Shown in pieces: positions 1-11,806 of a stretch of DNA of 64,000 nucleotides. Made by a program: the position numbers and the translations under genes. The stretch is from NCBI RefSeq assembly GCF_029227915.1, contig NC_079886.1, forward strand, positions 17,150,501-17,214,500, in the 5' to 3' direction. How positions within the stretch are numbered: position 1 is the first letter of the stretch; each line of letters starts with the position of its first letter. The notes beneath the pieces are model-generated. The model ran no database searches, had not been told where the DNA came from, and worked only from the letters and a program-made list of their open reading frames with translations. This DNA is from Hydractinia symbiolongicarpus (Eukaryota; Cnidaria; Hydrozoa; Anthoathecata; Hydractiniidae).

Positions 1-131
1 TTTCTCTAAGTAAATCTGAATCTCTTGTGTGACATGAAACTTAAAAAAAAAAAAACTATCAAATAAACAAATACCAATGAAATGCTTATGGAAAATCTTG
101 ACTACTTTCACAAAAGAAGATACTAAAATTA

Positions 132-1595
132 TTATGCCACTATTTTTGGACTCACATTAACCAATCCAGCTACACAAACCATAATATCATCCAGTAGATC
201 AACTTGAGTTAGCGGTATGAGCGTATTCAAGATATTAAATTTTCTCATTCTCCCTATAACTCTTTCAATGTGAATACGCACATTGGCGATTTGACGACTG
301 TGGTCAACCTCTCCACCTGACAACTGTGATTTCCCCTTGGTAAATGAAGGAATCTCTAATATACCACCCATTGTAGCTACTTCCTCCATAACAGTAAAAC
401 CTCTATCAGCCAAAACCTGGTCCCCATGTTCAATCAAATCAAGAAACCCACATTTTACGGTTATCTCCTTGTCTGAAACTCGACCACCCCATCCTCCAGA
501 CATAAAAGTGACAGCTCCAGTTGGTGAGCAAGCAACAAGATATTTTATGGTGTTGTGATTTTTATAGTTAGACCATGTTTGTGCTCTTGCATTTAATCCC
601 AAAGGACGTTCTGTAAAAATCTCAGTGCAGTCGATAATACACACACATCTGGTATACTTTTTGCGAAAGCATTCAGGTAAATTCTTCCGAAGAGCTTCTT
701 TTTCAGGCCATGAAAAAAAATTGTTCAACATAAACTTTGAAAAAACAGGCAACAATGTGCGAAGGATTTTAGATACCACAGATTCAGCAACTTTGAACCT
801 GTATGCCAAATCTTTATTTTTGATACCAAGTCTCAACTTCATCAAAACCAGTAGGAGGTGATCTTCAGATTGCAACTTTTTTGAAATTATAGGTAACTTC
901 GAATGCTTGAAAAGCAATTGAAATATGTCTCTTATAATGCCAGTATAAAAGAGGTGTTTTTTTGGATTGGACTTTATACTTTCATAACCAAACGATTCAG
1001 ATTTTAATTTCTTGAGTTTCTTTTTCTAATTTCGATTATTTTGGGTCAATCTAATTGAGTCATTGTGGCATTGAATGATGAGTTTCTTCTTTGAATCCAC
1101 GTCTGCTTGAACTGTTTTCATTTCTTTGCGTACCTTTTCCAGTTGAGCAGCTAAGTCATTGGTCTTGCTTTTTTCTAGTTCAAATAAATTTTTAAAATCA
1201 ACAAAATCAGGTTCAACAGCATCAATAAATTCATTCTCATTCTGGAGTGTGCTGCTAGTAGAAGAAGTGGATTCTTTAACTTCGCGACGTTTAGAGATAC
1301 GTTCAAATCTTTTTTTTTTCTGATGGAATGTTCTTTCATTGGATTCCAAATGAAAGAATCGTGTTGGAATATAATCTGGATCAAGTTTATTTTCAGATTT
1401 TTTGCCAGAAATAAAGTGTTCACTACACAACCTAGCATTGTTGATTTGAAGTTCGTGCCAATCTTTTCTTCCAACTGCTGCTATCCATTTCTGCCTTCTT
1501 TCAGGATTTGAAGGTGGAGGAATTCGATAAAAATGTAAGCTACTTTCCTCAGTTTTTCTATTCGTACATCCTACAGCACAACAGGTACTAGGCAT
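132..1595 (-). pseudogene. THAP-domain DDE transposase broken by one stop codon
   Basis: Start chosen at 1595 (minus), where the protein begins MPSTCC. An in-frame upstream extension to 1739 exists but lies before the THAP fold. Residues 1-85 form a THAP zinc finger: C-x3-C (CCAVGC), conserved W in QKWIAAVGR, C-x2-H in LCSEHF, and DYIPTRF as the AVPTxF-like box. A charged, probably coiled-coil stretch follows. A TAG at 1026-1028 interrupts it, and the same frame resumes at once with KKKLKKLKSESFGYE. Then come a helix-turn-helix region (KDLAYRFKVAESVVSKIL) and a DDE_Tnp_4 catalytic domain with D in CIIDCTE, D in LADRGF and E in HIERVIGRMR. Total 488 codons including both stops. The role is sequence-specific end binding and cut-and-paste transposition. 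It is probably recently inactivated; readthrough or an assembly error are alternatives. Confidence 0.82.
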
Positions 1596-1669
1596 CTTCG
1601 ATATAATCTCCAAAAATATAAATATTTTCTTTCTCTCTTGCCCAGCCAGCACAGTTTTCAAGCCAAAAC

Positions 1670-1775
1670 AGCAACCAAAATGGCCGCGATCCACTTTGTT
1701 TTGACTCCAGTGATTTACGCATGCGCATTGCGTAGCCAAAAAACATAAACAAACGACGTCACGCGAATCCGTCTA
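1670..1775 (-). promoter_or_regulatory. Candidate transposase promoter with YY1-, NRF1- and CRE-like motifs
   Basis: Just upstream of the transposase start on the minus strand, within the element, lie AAAATGGCCGC (about 1677-1688, YY1-like), ACGCATGCGCAT (about 1717-1728, NRF1-like palindrome core) and ACGACGTCACGCG (about 1754-1767, CRE-like core). These motifs are typical of metazoan CpG-type start sites. Function here is inferred only from motif clustering and position. Confidence 0.4.
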
Positions 1776-1838
1776 TTGTACTCTGTAAAAAAGTTTCGAA
1801 TGCAGTTGTTGTGAAATATATTTTTTTTCCATAAGCAT

Positions 1839-2395
1839 GTGCTTTTTTACGTGTGAATGTCTACTTGATTATTTGATGGATAATTATATTTTATTTTTTT
1901 ACTATTCTTTGACATCCGATTTAGAATCGATCTTAAATGCTGAAATGAATTATGCTGCATATATATACATGAAACAATAATACCCTATAACCCAAAACCA
2001 ATCTAGTTTTTAATGCACTGATTTGAAACTAATGAAAAAATTATAAAGCAATTTCCATATCATTTGAAAAGGTTTCCTTAAAATAAATGTTATTGTACTT
2101 GCTAATGTTCTTAGGATCACATGTAAGGAAACTTTACCTGAAACAATATTGGTCAATACAGGATAAGAGACTTACCTCGCCTCTAGTAGGCTTTAAGATG
2201 CCTCGCTTATTGGGACAGGCCTACAAATACCTGTCCATTGTCCATTTCAAGTTTGGCTCTGCAAACAATTGCGTTTCAATGCGAAGGATGTTGTATAAAT
2301 TTATTTCATAATACAATGTTCTCTACTATTATGATGTGTTTTTACTGAGGAACCCGGACAATTAAAGATAAGAAACAATTAAAATAAATTGTTGC
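1839..2395. other. Intergenic, no recognisable feature
   Basis: AT-rich sequence between the THAP transposon and the minisatellite. A 74-codon open frame at 2087-2311 has no domain or splice context that I recognise. Confidence 0.6.
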
Positions 2396-3360
2396 GATCT
2401 ATCGAGAATATAGTATCGCGACAAAATCCGTCTTGATGTATTGCGATGGTAGGTGATAATGAGAATAAAGAGCTTTATCTTTTTTTTATTTTAAATAGGT
2501 GTATATTATAAGAAAATTTTTAAATTTCGTATTTAATAAAGTAATTCTAGCGCATTACTTTTTTAATGTATTTTTTTTCTAACGCTACTTTTCGTTCTTA
2601 AACTTTGAAAATGCGATTTCTAACGAAGCTTTTTTGTTGCTGCTTTTCATTTATAACTTTTAAAATGCGATCTTTTAAAATGTGATCTATCGAAGCTTTT
2701 CTATCGCCGTTCTTCGTTCTTAATCTTTTAAAACGCGATCTAAAACAGCATTTCTATCACCGCTTTTTCTTCTTAACCTTTTAAAATGCGATCTAAAAAA
2801 AACATTTCTATCCCCGCTTTTTGTTTATAAACTTTTAAAATGCAATCTAAAAAACATTTCTATCGTCGCTTTTCGTTCTTAAGCTTTTAAAATGCGATCT
2901 AAAAAACATTTCTATTGCCGCATTTTGTTCTTAAACTTTTAAAATGAGATCTAAAAAAACATTTCTATCGCCGCACTTGGTTTGTAAACTTTTTAACTTC
3001 GATCTAAAAAAGCATTTCTATCGCCGCATTTGATTCTTAAGCTTTTAAAATGCGATCTAAAAAAACTTTTCTATAGCTGTTCTTTGTTCTTAAATTTTTA
3101 AAATGTGATCTAAAAAAGAAAGATTAACACTAGCTTTATACCCTAGATTGTTATGCACAAGTTAAAAAAATATAACACAAAGGAAGTATAATTATATTTA
3201 AACATCCACGATCATTGTTGAACACACTCTTATTTTTAAAATAGTTCTATTATGAAAAAGTGTTAATGGCCTCGATAGCTTCGAGAATGACATCAAGACG
3301 GATGCATTGCGAAGCCCCACTCTATCGCGGATCGAGAATACCGTCGCGATATGCGAAGTG
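2396..3360. repeat. Possible non-autonomous element carrying a minisatellite core
   Basis: The tandem array at about 2575-3120 is bracketed by related sequence in opposite orientation. ATCCGTCTTGATGT at 2426-2439 is matched exactly by its reverse complement at 3290-3303. Both flanks also carry TCGAGAATA and TATCGCGA-type motifs beside a TTGCGA word. Such flanks around a minisatellite resemble MITEs or Helentron-like elements with tandem-repeat cores. Class and exact ends are uncertain and no target duplication was found. Confidence 0.45.
2575..3120. repeat. ~52-bp minisatellite, about ten degenerate copies
   Basis: The recurring unit reads roughly TTTTAAAATGCGATCTAAA followed by ACATTTCTATCGCCGC and TTTTCGTTCTTAAAC. 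Spacing is about 52-61 bp, because first copies are longer and copies differ in poly-A length. Copies near 2840-3060 are the most regular. No coding potential is seen. Confidence 0.85.
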
Positions 3361-4872
3361 CGATGTTAAACAACCTTTTTCCAGTACTGTATGGCAAGTT
3401 ATGTTAATTAAAATTTAAAGCAATTTTTTTAAAAAGATCCTGATGACGATTCCTTATGAAGAACCATTTCAAGTTCCTTTTGCATATTTTATTATTATTA
3501 GTATCCATAAATAAAAATTAATATTAGTGTCTTAGTTGTTATTTCTTATTTGCCTCTTCATATCTCACATACAAACTTTGATAACTGTAACATCACAAAG
3601 TAAAAATCATCATATTCCATTCTAAGATGACAAAACACCAAGAAAATTAAAGGGAATCCAAGGTATAAAATGATGTTGGACTTATAATTATGGAGCTTAG
3701 AATTTTTTAAAAAGCTCTTTTCGTTTTCAAGATATTTACATTTAAAGAATTTTAGATTTAATTATGTTGCATAAATTATAATGTCATATTTAAAGTAATA
3801 GCAAATTTTGACATTTTTAGTCATCAGTATTTTTAGACCTTTTGAGGGATGTGCATTCAAACTTTATCAATGCATAGATATTATAAAAGTAAATTGATTA
3901 ACATAAATTTTTTTGCCAAAATTACACTTGTTTGCTCGTCCCAGGCTTCTTAAATTTTTTCCAATGACCCAATAACTAGGGATATGGGACTTGATTTGCA
4001 AAAAAAAATTCCGGTGAATATGTCTTGTCTTGGTTTCTGCTTGTCACATCACAAAACAAGGTGTAATGGCAGTCGTTAAATTTCACCGTTGTGTATAATT
4101 ATGGTAATTTTATTTTTAAATATCTAGAGAAATATTAAGAAGTGAATGAAATTTTCTTTCAAGGTTTTATAATATGAACTTATTCATATTCATTGTTTTG
4201 CATGGAAGGATATATACCTTCAAGGCTTAAAATCATCATCTTGCAGAAACTTTATGAATTTTCTTCAAATGTTACATATTTTTTTAGGAAACCAAGTTGT
4301 CTAAACCTAAGTATATAATTAGTTAAGGTCAAGATTTGGAAATTCAAAGGTACTTTTACAAGTTGGACTCACCTGAAAGATTTGCATGAGTAATTCTAAG
4401 TAATATATCCACTTTTTGGCGAAACTTTGTGTAACTCCAGATATAGCTTTTTAAATATTTATTTTTCTTCTTGATCAACTACCATCTTGGCTATCTTCGA
4501 CCTTCTTCTTCGTTAAAATTTTTTATTCTAGCTCCAGTCTTTTGAAGTTACTGAACATTTCAATTTTTTTAGATATTTTTTGATTATTTGATATTTTTAG
4601 AAAACCAAGGTATAACTTTAATTTCTTTCAGCAAACTTCAAATCTCTGATGCCATACTGCCCAAATTCAAAATTTGTTAAACCCCCTGATTCTTAAATTT
4701 ATCCTAAAGCAAGAATTAAATGAAAACTATACTTTGCTACTGCACAACTTCCCATGTATGTTATGTTTTAAATGTCTTCACAGGGCTTAACACTGAAAAT
4801 CTGTATAATTTTTTCTTGTATGTAGTTTTATTATTGTAATAAGGTGGGAAAAACATTATTCATTTTACGTTT
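3361..4872. other. Intergenic / upstream region of LRRC45
   Basis: AT-rich non-coding sequence, no open frame above 60 codons, no repeat recognised. It should contain the promoter or 5'UTR intron of the downstream gene, but no core promoter element stands out. Confidence 0.5.
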
Positions 4873-4915
4873 AGCAAACACCGCATGGATGAAACAAAAA
4901 CATGAATTCTTATAA
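4873..4915 (+). promoter_or_regulatory. Acceptor-like site and two short upstream ORFs before LRRC45
   Basis: A TTTTACGTTTAG acceptor-like sequence ends at 4874, 27 nt before the start codon. Between them lie two upstream ATGs out of frame with the gene. One opens at 4885 and stops at 4905, its TGA overlapping the LRRC45 ATG (ATGA). The other opens at 4889 and stops at 4915. If the mature mRNA begins near 4875, both uORFs would precede or overlap the start and could damp translation. Confidence 0.45.
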
Positions 4916-7900
4916 ATCAAATTATTTACAAGCTTGCAAAGATCGAAATGTTGTGCCAAACGATGGTGTAATACGCATCATCAAAGAAAGCAATAAACTG
5001 AACTATTTAGAAAATGGTGAACCCTTTTTAAATTTTTCTGGTTGTAATTTATCAGTTTCAGACTGTCAATTGTTGTCAAAATGTTTTGCCACAGATGATC
5101 TTGTTCAAAGATATCTTTTCACAGACTGTCTGCTAAGTGAAGATGCTTGCAAAGTGACTTTAAATGCCTTTATGTTTAACAAATCGCTTACAGTATTGGA
5201 CTTGAAAGGAAACAATTTAAGAAATAGTGGAGCACACCTTGTTGGTAAACTGTTAAAACGTACCATGTCTTTAACAGAGTTATATCTGGAATGGAATACT
5301 TTGGGCATGTGGGATGATGGGATTACAGCTATCGCAGAAGGATTAGCATTGAATCAATCTCTTCAGGTTTTAGATCTAAGTAATAACCAAATTTCCCATG
5401 AAGGAGGGCAAGAGATTGCATCATCTTTGAAACAGAACAGAGTTCTACGTACACTGGATATGCGATGGAATAATATTGGTGTAATTGGTGGTAGAGCATT
5501 CTTATCATCACTCAATCATAATAAATATTTGGTGAATCTTGCATTGGCTGGTAAGTATACGAGGCTGTGATTTCTTTTTTACACAAGTTTACATTGTGCA
5601 CTTATTCGAAAAAATTAATTTTTGTAGCAAGGGATATATTTAAGAAATTTATTCAATTGTTACCTTTATTGTGTAGAGCTTAAAAAACTGATCAAGAAAA
5701 TGTATAACGTTCATTTATTTTTTGACAAACATTTAATGAGATTTAGGGTTTAAAGATTGGTTAATGACTTCATAAACCTAGTGGTTCCGAAAAGGGTGAA
5801 TTTTCCCAGGTTTGGGAATTGGACTAAAAATAGTGTCAGGTGGTCCCTACTTACCCATATAGGATATGTCCTTCTCTATTTACATTATTGTGTAACATTA
5901 AAATGGTTTTACTTTTTTTAAATGTTTGCGTTTACAGAGTTTCAAATCATTAATTATTCATAAGTTTTTCATTCATCTGTTTTAAAGGTAAACTTGTCAT
6001 TTATCCTTTTGATATTCTTAATAAGAGGTAAAAAAAGAGAGTTCAAAACAACCCACCTGAATTTCAAATTAACAACTGATTTAAGATTTGAAAATATTAC
6101 CCATTCAATTTTCATGTCATTGTTTATAAAGGCTGGTTCACTTTTCTGCAAGCAAAAACGCAAACACATGAAAAAGACTGTGTGAACACTTCCAAAGCAA
6201 GCATAAACGCAAGCATAAGCGTTAAGCAAGATGTCAAACATTTTTTCTACAAGAATGACTAGTTTAATCCAGAAAAATTTTTGTAGTAAGAGCTACCTTA
6301 AAAGTTTTGCCTAGGATTGCCATTTTAAATTTAGGAATAGGAATATACTGAATATACAAAGAAATTGCATTTTTCGTTTCACAACAGAAAAATCAACTAA
6401 ATCAATACACTCCTTCGTAAACAAACAAGTGTAATTCCATGAACAGTGGACAAAAAATTATATACAAATCTGCAATATTATATTCCACAGGTTTTGAGAC
6501 AACCCTATCTAAGTAAAGTAAGATTTACGCTAGCGATTAACCAAATAGCCTCCATGACCACAATTTTAAACAGACCCCACTAAATACATAATTAAAGAAG
6601 TGCTTATCTAGAGTATTCAACGGCAGTGAAAGCTCCACATTTTTCCCATATTTTGCAGGGAAAATGCATTCACAGCATAAAAACTAAGAAGAATCTAATT
6701 CTAAATACTTCTCCCCTGTGACTATATTGCACAACTTGAGGGATTATGCCTTTGCATGATGATAACTTCATACCAAAATAACAAGCTATAATTTTATGCT
6801 TTAAATTTGTAGTAGATTGTGGTACAGTGGTTTTAAATAATTCCTTGCAACATATATATATATATAATTTGTCCAAGGAATGAGCAAGCATTAACTCCCA
6901 TCTATATACATTTTTCAGTTGTGTTTTAATGAGCACATTTTCTTACACAAAATCTGCAACCTGGAAAGCTTTCATAATGTTTACGCTATATTTAACTAAA
7001 TGCTACTTTTAAGGGAACAATATACCAAGTGACACACTAAAAGCGATTGCCACTGCGATGCAAAGAAATGTCGATTACCATTCAATTTACGAGGAGCATC
7101 AGTCAATGACACGGTCTTTAAAACAAGAAATTGATCATCTTCAACATGAAAAGTCTTTGCAGGTAACATGTTATGCTTGTATTTTTAATTTGTATATTAC
7201 CTTTTATTGATAATACTAGTTTTTCAACAAAGTATACAGAGAGTGAAAATTTAAGAAAATGTTGCCTTTTTAATCATATTGTGATGAAAAATGCTGGAAA
7301 AAAATATACATGTTCTTGAGAGTTGATTTCTCTAAGAGTGTAGTAAAAAAAATTTTCAATTTATTATGAGATATGTTGGAATACCATCTGAGACCAAAAT
7401 GTTAAGATTCAAAATTTTTTGATGGCAGATGACCGATCGAATAGTGTTTAAAATTAGGTATCAGATGGAAATTTTGTTTTGTTTAATTTTGTTCGCCTAG
7501 GTGTATTTTCCACCTCCCCTTTGGATTATAACACTGCAAAGTCATCCAAAAGTTATGTTTTTGGCAGCCCGTATCTCTCGCTGCCATTATGGCTGCATGA
7601 AGTTTTTTTAAAATTCAATACTGCAGAACACATATTAACAGAAATTAAAATGAAAGGCAAACAAAATGCAATTGCAAAAAACATAAATTTCCATCTGACA
7701 CCTAATTTTGTATCTATATTATAATACCTGTATAGTATACATTTGTTCGTCTGTCACGCAAAATGGTACCTAAAGTAGCGAGACGCACGCTACACAGATT
7801 AAAAAGAACACACAAACCCATGGATTTTCCAGGGGCCACAAACTGGTATTATCAAATTGGCGACTAAATTTAAAATTTCTTATGTCTCATGTGGTATCAA

Positions 7901-10900
7901 AACATAATCTCAAATTAAAGGGGCACTCCAGTGAAAAAAAGATATTTGAAAAAAATGACAAAACATAATTATGTCAGAGTAAACCTTTTAAAATCGTTAA
8001 AAATCTTTATTTGTACCTTAATCAGTTCTGTAAACATCTGATGATGAAGATTATAACTTAGAAAACATAGAATCAAATAATTCTCTTCATAAAAAAGACT
8101 TTAAAAAGCTAAAGCCACGCAGTTTCGAACCTCTTGTGTCTCACAAGGGAGAAATTAATAATGATTCAAAGTGACGACGTGTCTTTTACTGACTCAAAGT
8201 AACGTTCTTAACAAAATATTTTCTTTTTAAAGAAGTAAGAAATATATTTAATCACTTTTTTTAACATTCTTTCAAAAAACTTTATCATTTGCGTCAGTAA
8301 AAAAACTTTCTTACTTTACAAGCCAATTTATTTTTATTTCACAATTCAGCAATATTTTTCCTCTGCACGCCCTTTTTTGCGCACAAATGCAAACAAATTT
8401 TATGTAACTTTGAAATTTTCTCCATGATGGAGGACCATTCAAATGCGTGACCGAAAGATCGAATAATGTTCGGGTCGTGATAAGTTGGTAAAACGGGGGT
8501 ATTAATATTGTATAAATAAAAATCATTCTTATGATTATGGTAGGTCATAAATGCGTTGCAGAAGCTACTGACTTATAAGTAGTTGTTTTGAGAAAGCTGT
8601 TTTAGAAACTGCATTATCAGCATTACATAAAGCCTTAAACAGTTACAAAGATTGAAGAAAATGGGTACATTTACCCCCTGAAAATATTCAGCATGTCCTT
8701 CCATCATAAAAGCTTCTTTTTTGAGAAACAAAGAATAGAAACTTGAGCGCTACGAAAGATACAGGTGTAACTAGAAAACTTTTTTGTCTGTGTTTGTATT
8801 GGAAATTGGTATAATGTTCTTTTATTTAATATAAAAATGTGCAAAACGTTATTTGGTTGTGTTCTGTGTATATAAGTACAAATAATGAAATGAGTAGAAA
8901 TGAGAAACTTTGATCACGTTCACTAGCTGAAATGACATTTTTACAAAGTGGCAATATTTTAATATGGAAGTTTATTTCCTGGAGATCTCTTTTAAAAGAA
9001 CTATCTGTGAAGTGCACTAACCAAATATAAAAACTTTGATCGTATTTTGTTTAGCCATTTTTGAGTTCTTTCTTTTTTACAGACGGAATTCTGTGAAAAC
9101 TTACTTTACCCTTCTCTAATCAATTGGTACATCGAAACGCGGAGCAACTAAACATTTTTTAAAGATTTAAACGTAAATTACATACAAAAAGCGATTTAAT
9201 GTAAGCCATACATAAACGTTCTCTGCACTCGCTTAAACTTTCTGCACGATGTGATGTCATATTTATATTCGGGTCGAGTCCTAAATGAAATCGCGCCTGT
9301 CTGTTTTTTTCTGAGAAAAAAATTGAATATGCGAAGGCTTGTGCTACAATTTTAAATAAGAAAAACAAGTAAGTTTTTTTTGATTTCTTATGCTTTTTTG
9401 AGTACACATATAACAAAAAAGGAAAAAGTGATTTTTACTGGAGTTCCCCTTTAATTAAAAAAAAATTACTACCAGAAAATGCCCAAGAATGCTCCACTCT
9501 TACAATATTGGCTTACAGAAGTTTTTTTATATATACAGCTTGTCTACAGATTATCTGTAGTAAAAAGAAGTTTGTCTTTGTTAAAAGAGACTGGATAATA
9601 TTTTTGCCATGAGGAGTAAGATCTGCAGTCAATAGTCAATAGTGACGTTAAAAAATATATGCACCTAAATAAAGATTAGTACCAACTTGTTTGCTGATTT
9701 CTAAATATTATAATACAGATATGTCAACAACCTTTTTTATTTGTGGTTTCCATTAGGTAAGTACATTGGTAAATCAACTTGAAAAGGAGAAAGAGCTGCA
9801 CGAAAACATGACAGAAACAACTCGAGACCGATTGGACCAAATGAAAGTTGCTATTGAGGATCTAAAGAAAGAAAATTTGTCCTTGCAAGGAAAGTATGAA
9901 AGCTGTGAAAAGGAACTACTGTTAAAGGAGAAGAAGATTAGCGAATTGCAAGCTTACGGAGAAGAGACTGAAGCAAGAACTAAACAACTTTCTGCAAAAT
10001 ACGCTAGCGAATACTCAGATTTAACTGAAGAATTGCACAAACAGCAGAAATTGAAAAAACAGGAAGATTCGGAAAAGGAGAGCCATGTGTTTGAGTTGCA
10101 AAAAACTATCAGAGAGCTAAAAGATAAGGTTGAAGATAGTTCAAGGGAATGCATGGCATTAAAAAATACAATAAAGAAAAACAAGACAGAATTTGAATCT
10201 GATAAAATAGATTATCAGGAGAGGATTTCTCGAGAGAAAGAGGAATTAAAGTCAGAAAATAGTTCCAAAATAAAATCTCTCTCTGAAAGAGTAAGCAGAT
10301 ATGAGAAAGATAAAGAACGATTGGATGAGGAAGTTGGAAGGTTAAAGTCCAATCTGATGTCAGAGAAACTGAGACATGAGGATGAGTTGGTCGCACAGAG
10401 AACTAAATTAAAACAAGACGAGATTTTGCAAAATAAACAGTATGAACAGCGAATTGACCTTTTGATAAACACCAAAGACGAGCTGCAAATGAAGATTAGT
10501 AAGCTTTCTGTCGAGGTTTCAGAGACTCATACGCAATATATTAGCTGTCAAAAAGATTTAGAAACGTACAAAAGACAGAATGAACAACAACAACAATTGT
10601 TAAATCAAAGAGATTTAGAATATCGTAATGAAATAAACAGATTGCGAATAGAGATTGACAACGAGAAAAGAAAAAATTCTGAATTAAATGACCAAATTCG
10701 AAAGGCTGAGAATCAGCATCAAGATTTGTTGTCACAATTACGGGAGTTAAAATCAGTAAAAGAAGCCGAAGTTTCCAAATTACAAGATATTATTAAATCA
10801 AAGGAAGATGACATAAAAAGGACTCGAGAAGATGAGCTAAGAAGAGCTGGAATGTTAGAAAATGCTTTACAGACGTACATAACAAGTACTAGGTCTGCTT

Positions 10901-10908
10901 ATAAATAA
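4902..10908 (+). CDS. LRRC45: LRRC45, leucine-rich repeat and coiled-coil centrosomal linker protein
   Basis: Exons 4902-5550, 7014-7162 and 9757-10908; phases close exactly, giving 649 residues (human about 670). Residues ~40-225 are ribonuclease-inhibitor-type LRRs with signatures shared with human LRRC45: LDLKGNNLR, LYLEWNTLGMWDD, LDLSNNQISHEGG and LDMRWNNIGVIGGRA. From ~250 to the end the protein is a long charged coiled coil. The C-terminal IKRTREDELRRAGMLENA matches the family tail (IARIRDEEAQRASFLQNA, from memory). LRRC45 is a proteinaceous centriole-linker and distal-appendage-associated protein acting in centrosome cohesion and ciliogenesis. Intron 1 is 1463 bp; intron 2 (2594 bp) hosts two mobile-element insertions. 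The start is the first in-frame ATG after an acceptor-like AG. Confidence 0.92.
7713..7846 (+). mobile_element. Mini-Helitron candidate in LRRC45 intron 2
   Basis: It begins TCTATATTATAATAC, like the 5' end of the Helitron at 60593, and ends with GGATTTTCCAGGGGCCACA then CTGG, resembling that element's 3' hairpin and CTAG terminus. The host bases are A before and T after, the usual Helitron insertion context. Only about 134 bp, so non-autonomous; the 3' end is degenerate. Confidence 0.4.
7919..9450. mobile_element. 1.5-kb non-autonomous DNA transposon with TTAA duplications
   Basis: The left end AGGGGCACTCCAGTG (from 7919) and right end ACTGGAGTTCCCCT (to 9450) are inverted repeats with one mismatch over 14 bp. 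Both are flanked by TTAA (7915-7918 and 9451-9454). TTAA duplications are used by piggyBac and Kolobok elements. The purine-first AGGG terminus points to Kolobok rather than the CCC start of piggyBac. Internal open frames are under 90 codons and unrecognised, so it is a deletion derivative or large MITE. It lies wholly inside LRRC45 intron 2. Confidence 0.72.
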
Positions 10909-11806
10909 TGTTTTGCAATATGTTTATTTCATGTATCTATAGAAATCTATAGAATTTATGTACCTTTTCTTTATTTATTAAGGACATTTATGTAAAATAT
11001 TGTATATATTTTTAACATCTATTTTTTGGATAAAGTAAATCTATCTTTTTTTTTTGTATCCTGATATTGTAGTAAAATACTTTATGCTTGCCAGATTTCT
11101 GCTGAATCAGAATTTGTTTTCACATAAGTTAAGGAAAAGCTGTAAGGAAAAATAATAATACAATATTTTGTTGTTTTTTATCAATTTTATGTCAGTCATA
11201 AAAAACTGGAAAATAAATATTACAAGCCCTTACAGACGGTCTCTTAAGAAGCCTTGCTGTACTTTTGCCATGATTGACATAAAACTGATAAAAGATAAGA
11301 CTGTTGTGTATTTCTTGCTTTATATTTTCTTCAGGCAGGAAGATTAAAAAATAGGACAAAACTGGGTAAAGAATTTAGGAGGAATTTGATATGGATGACA
11401 ATGTGTTGCAATTTACTATGAAGCCTACATATTTGTTAACTTTAATTAACCAGAAATTTCAGCAGACATTTATCTGTGGGTTGAAACTTAATTTTCTTAA
11501 AAAACTAGTTAAAAAGTTTAAACGAAATTACCAGCATGCAAATGATTCTTCTAACTCCCCATCTATTCGATACATTTTATCCAATTAAACAACCAGTCAG
11601 ACCTGTGTTTTACTGATGCATCCTGCCTTGGGTTACACTATTCAGCATAGACAATAGCTATTCAAAAATTGAATAAAACTGACATTACTTTTCACTTGAA
11701 AAGTATCGAACTACTGATTAGATTTGTAGTCCTGCATTTAATATGAATTTTAATCTGAGTGGCAGTTTTATCTGTGTTAACTTGTTTTTTTTAATTTTTG
11801 TTGTTC
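10909..11806. other. LRRC45-LCMT2 intergenic spacer
   Basis: Contains the LRRC45 3' region; a poly(A) signal AATAAA occurs at 11212-11217. A 65-codon open frame at 11391-11588 shows no recognisable domain and is probably chance or 5'UTR sequence of the next gene. Confidence 0.5.

Larger units (their letters stand above)
84..1836 (-). mobile_element. THAP/DDE DNA transposon, PIF-Harbinger/ISL2EU-like
   Basis: The ends are inverted copies of GCTTATGGAAAA (84-95; reverse complement 1825-1836). Each is flanked outside by the dinucleotide AT (82-83 and 1837-1838), as expected for a 2-bp target duplication. Similarity continues inward weakly; TTTCACAA occurs on both sides about 30 bp in. The interior holds one minus-strand gene joining a THAP zinc finger to a DDE_Tnp_4-type transposase. 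THAP plus DDE_4 is a known PIF-Harbinger/ISL2EU arrangement, and from memory ISL2EU elements make AT duplications, so that subgroup is favoured but not proven. At 1753 bp the copy looks full length and young, apart from one in-frame stop in its gene. Confidence 0.75.

Noticed and set aside
2575-3120. CRISPR array
   Set aside because: Units are contiguous degenerate minisatellite copies without unique spacers, in an intron-bearing eukaryotic genome.
7919-9450. piggyBac element
   Set aside because: TTAA duplications fit, but the ends start AGGGG rather than CCC and no piggyBac transposase remnant is present; Kolobok-like is preferred.
9954-10475. Minus-strand ORFs opposite the LRRC45 coiled coil
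   Set aside because: They are antisense shadows of a Glu/Lys-rich coding exon.
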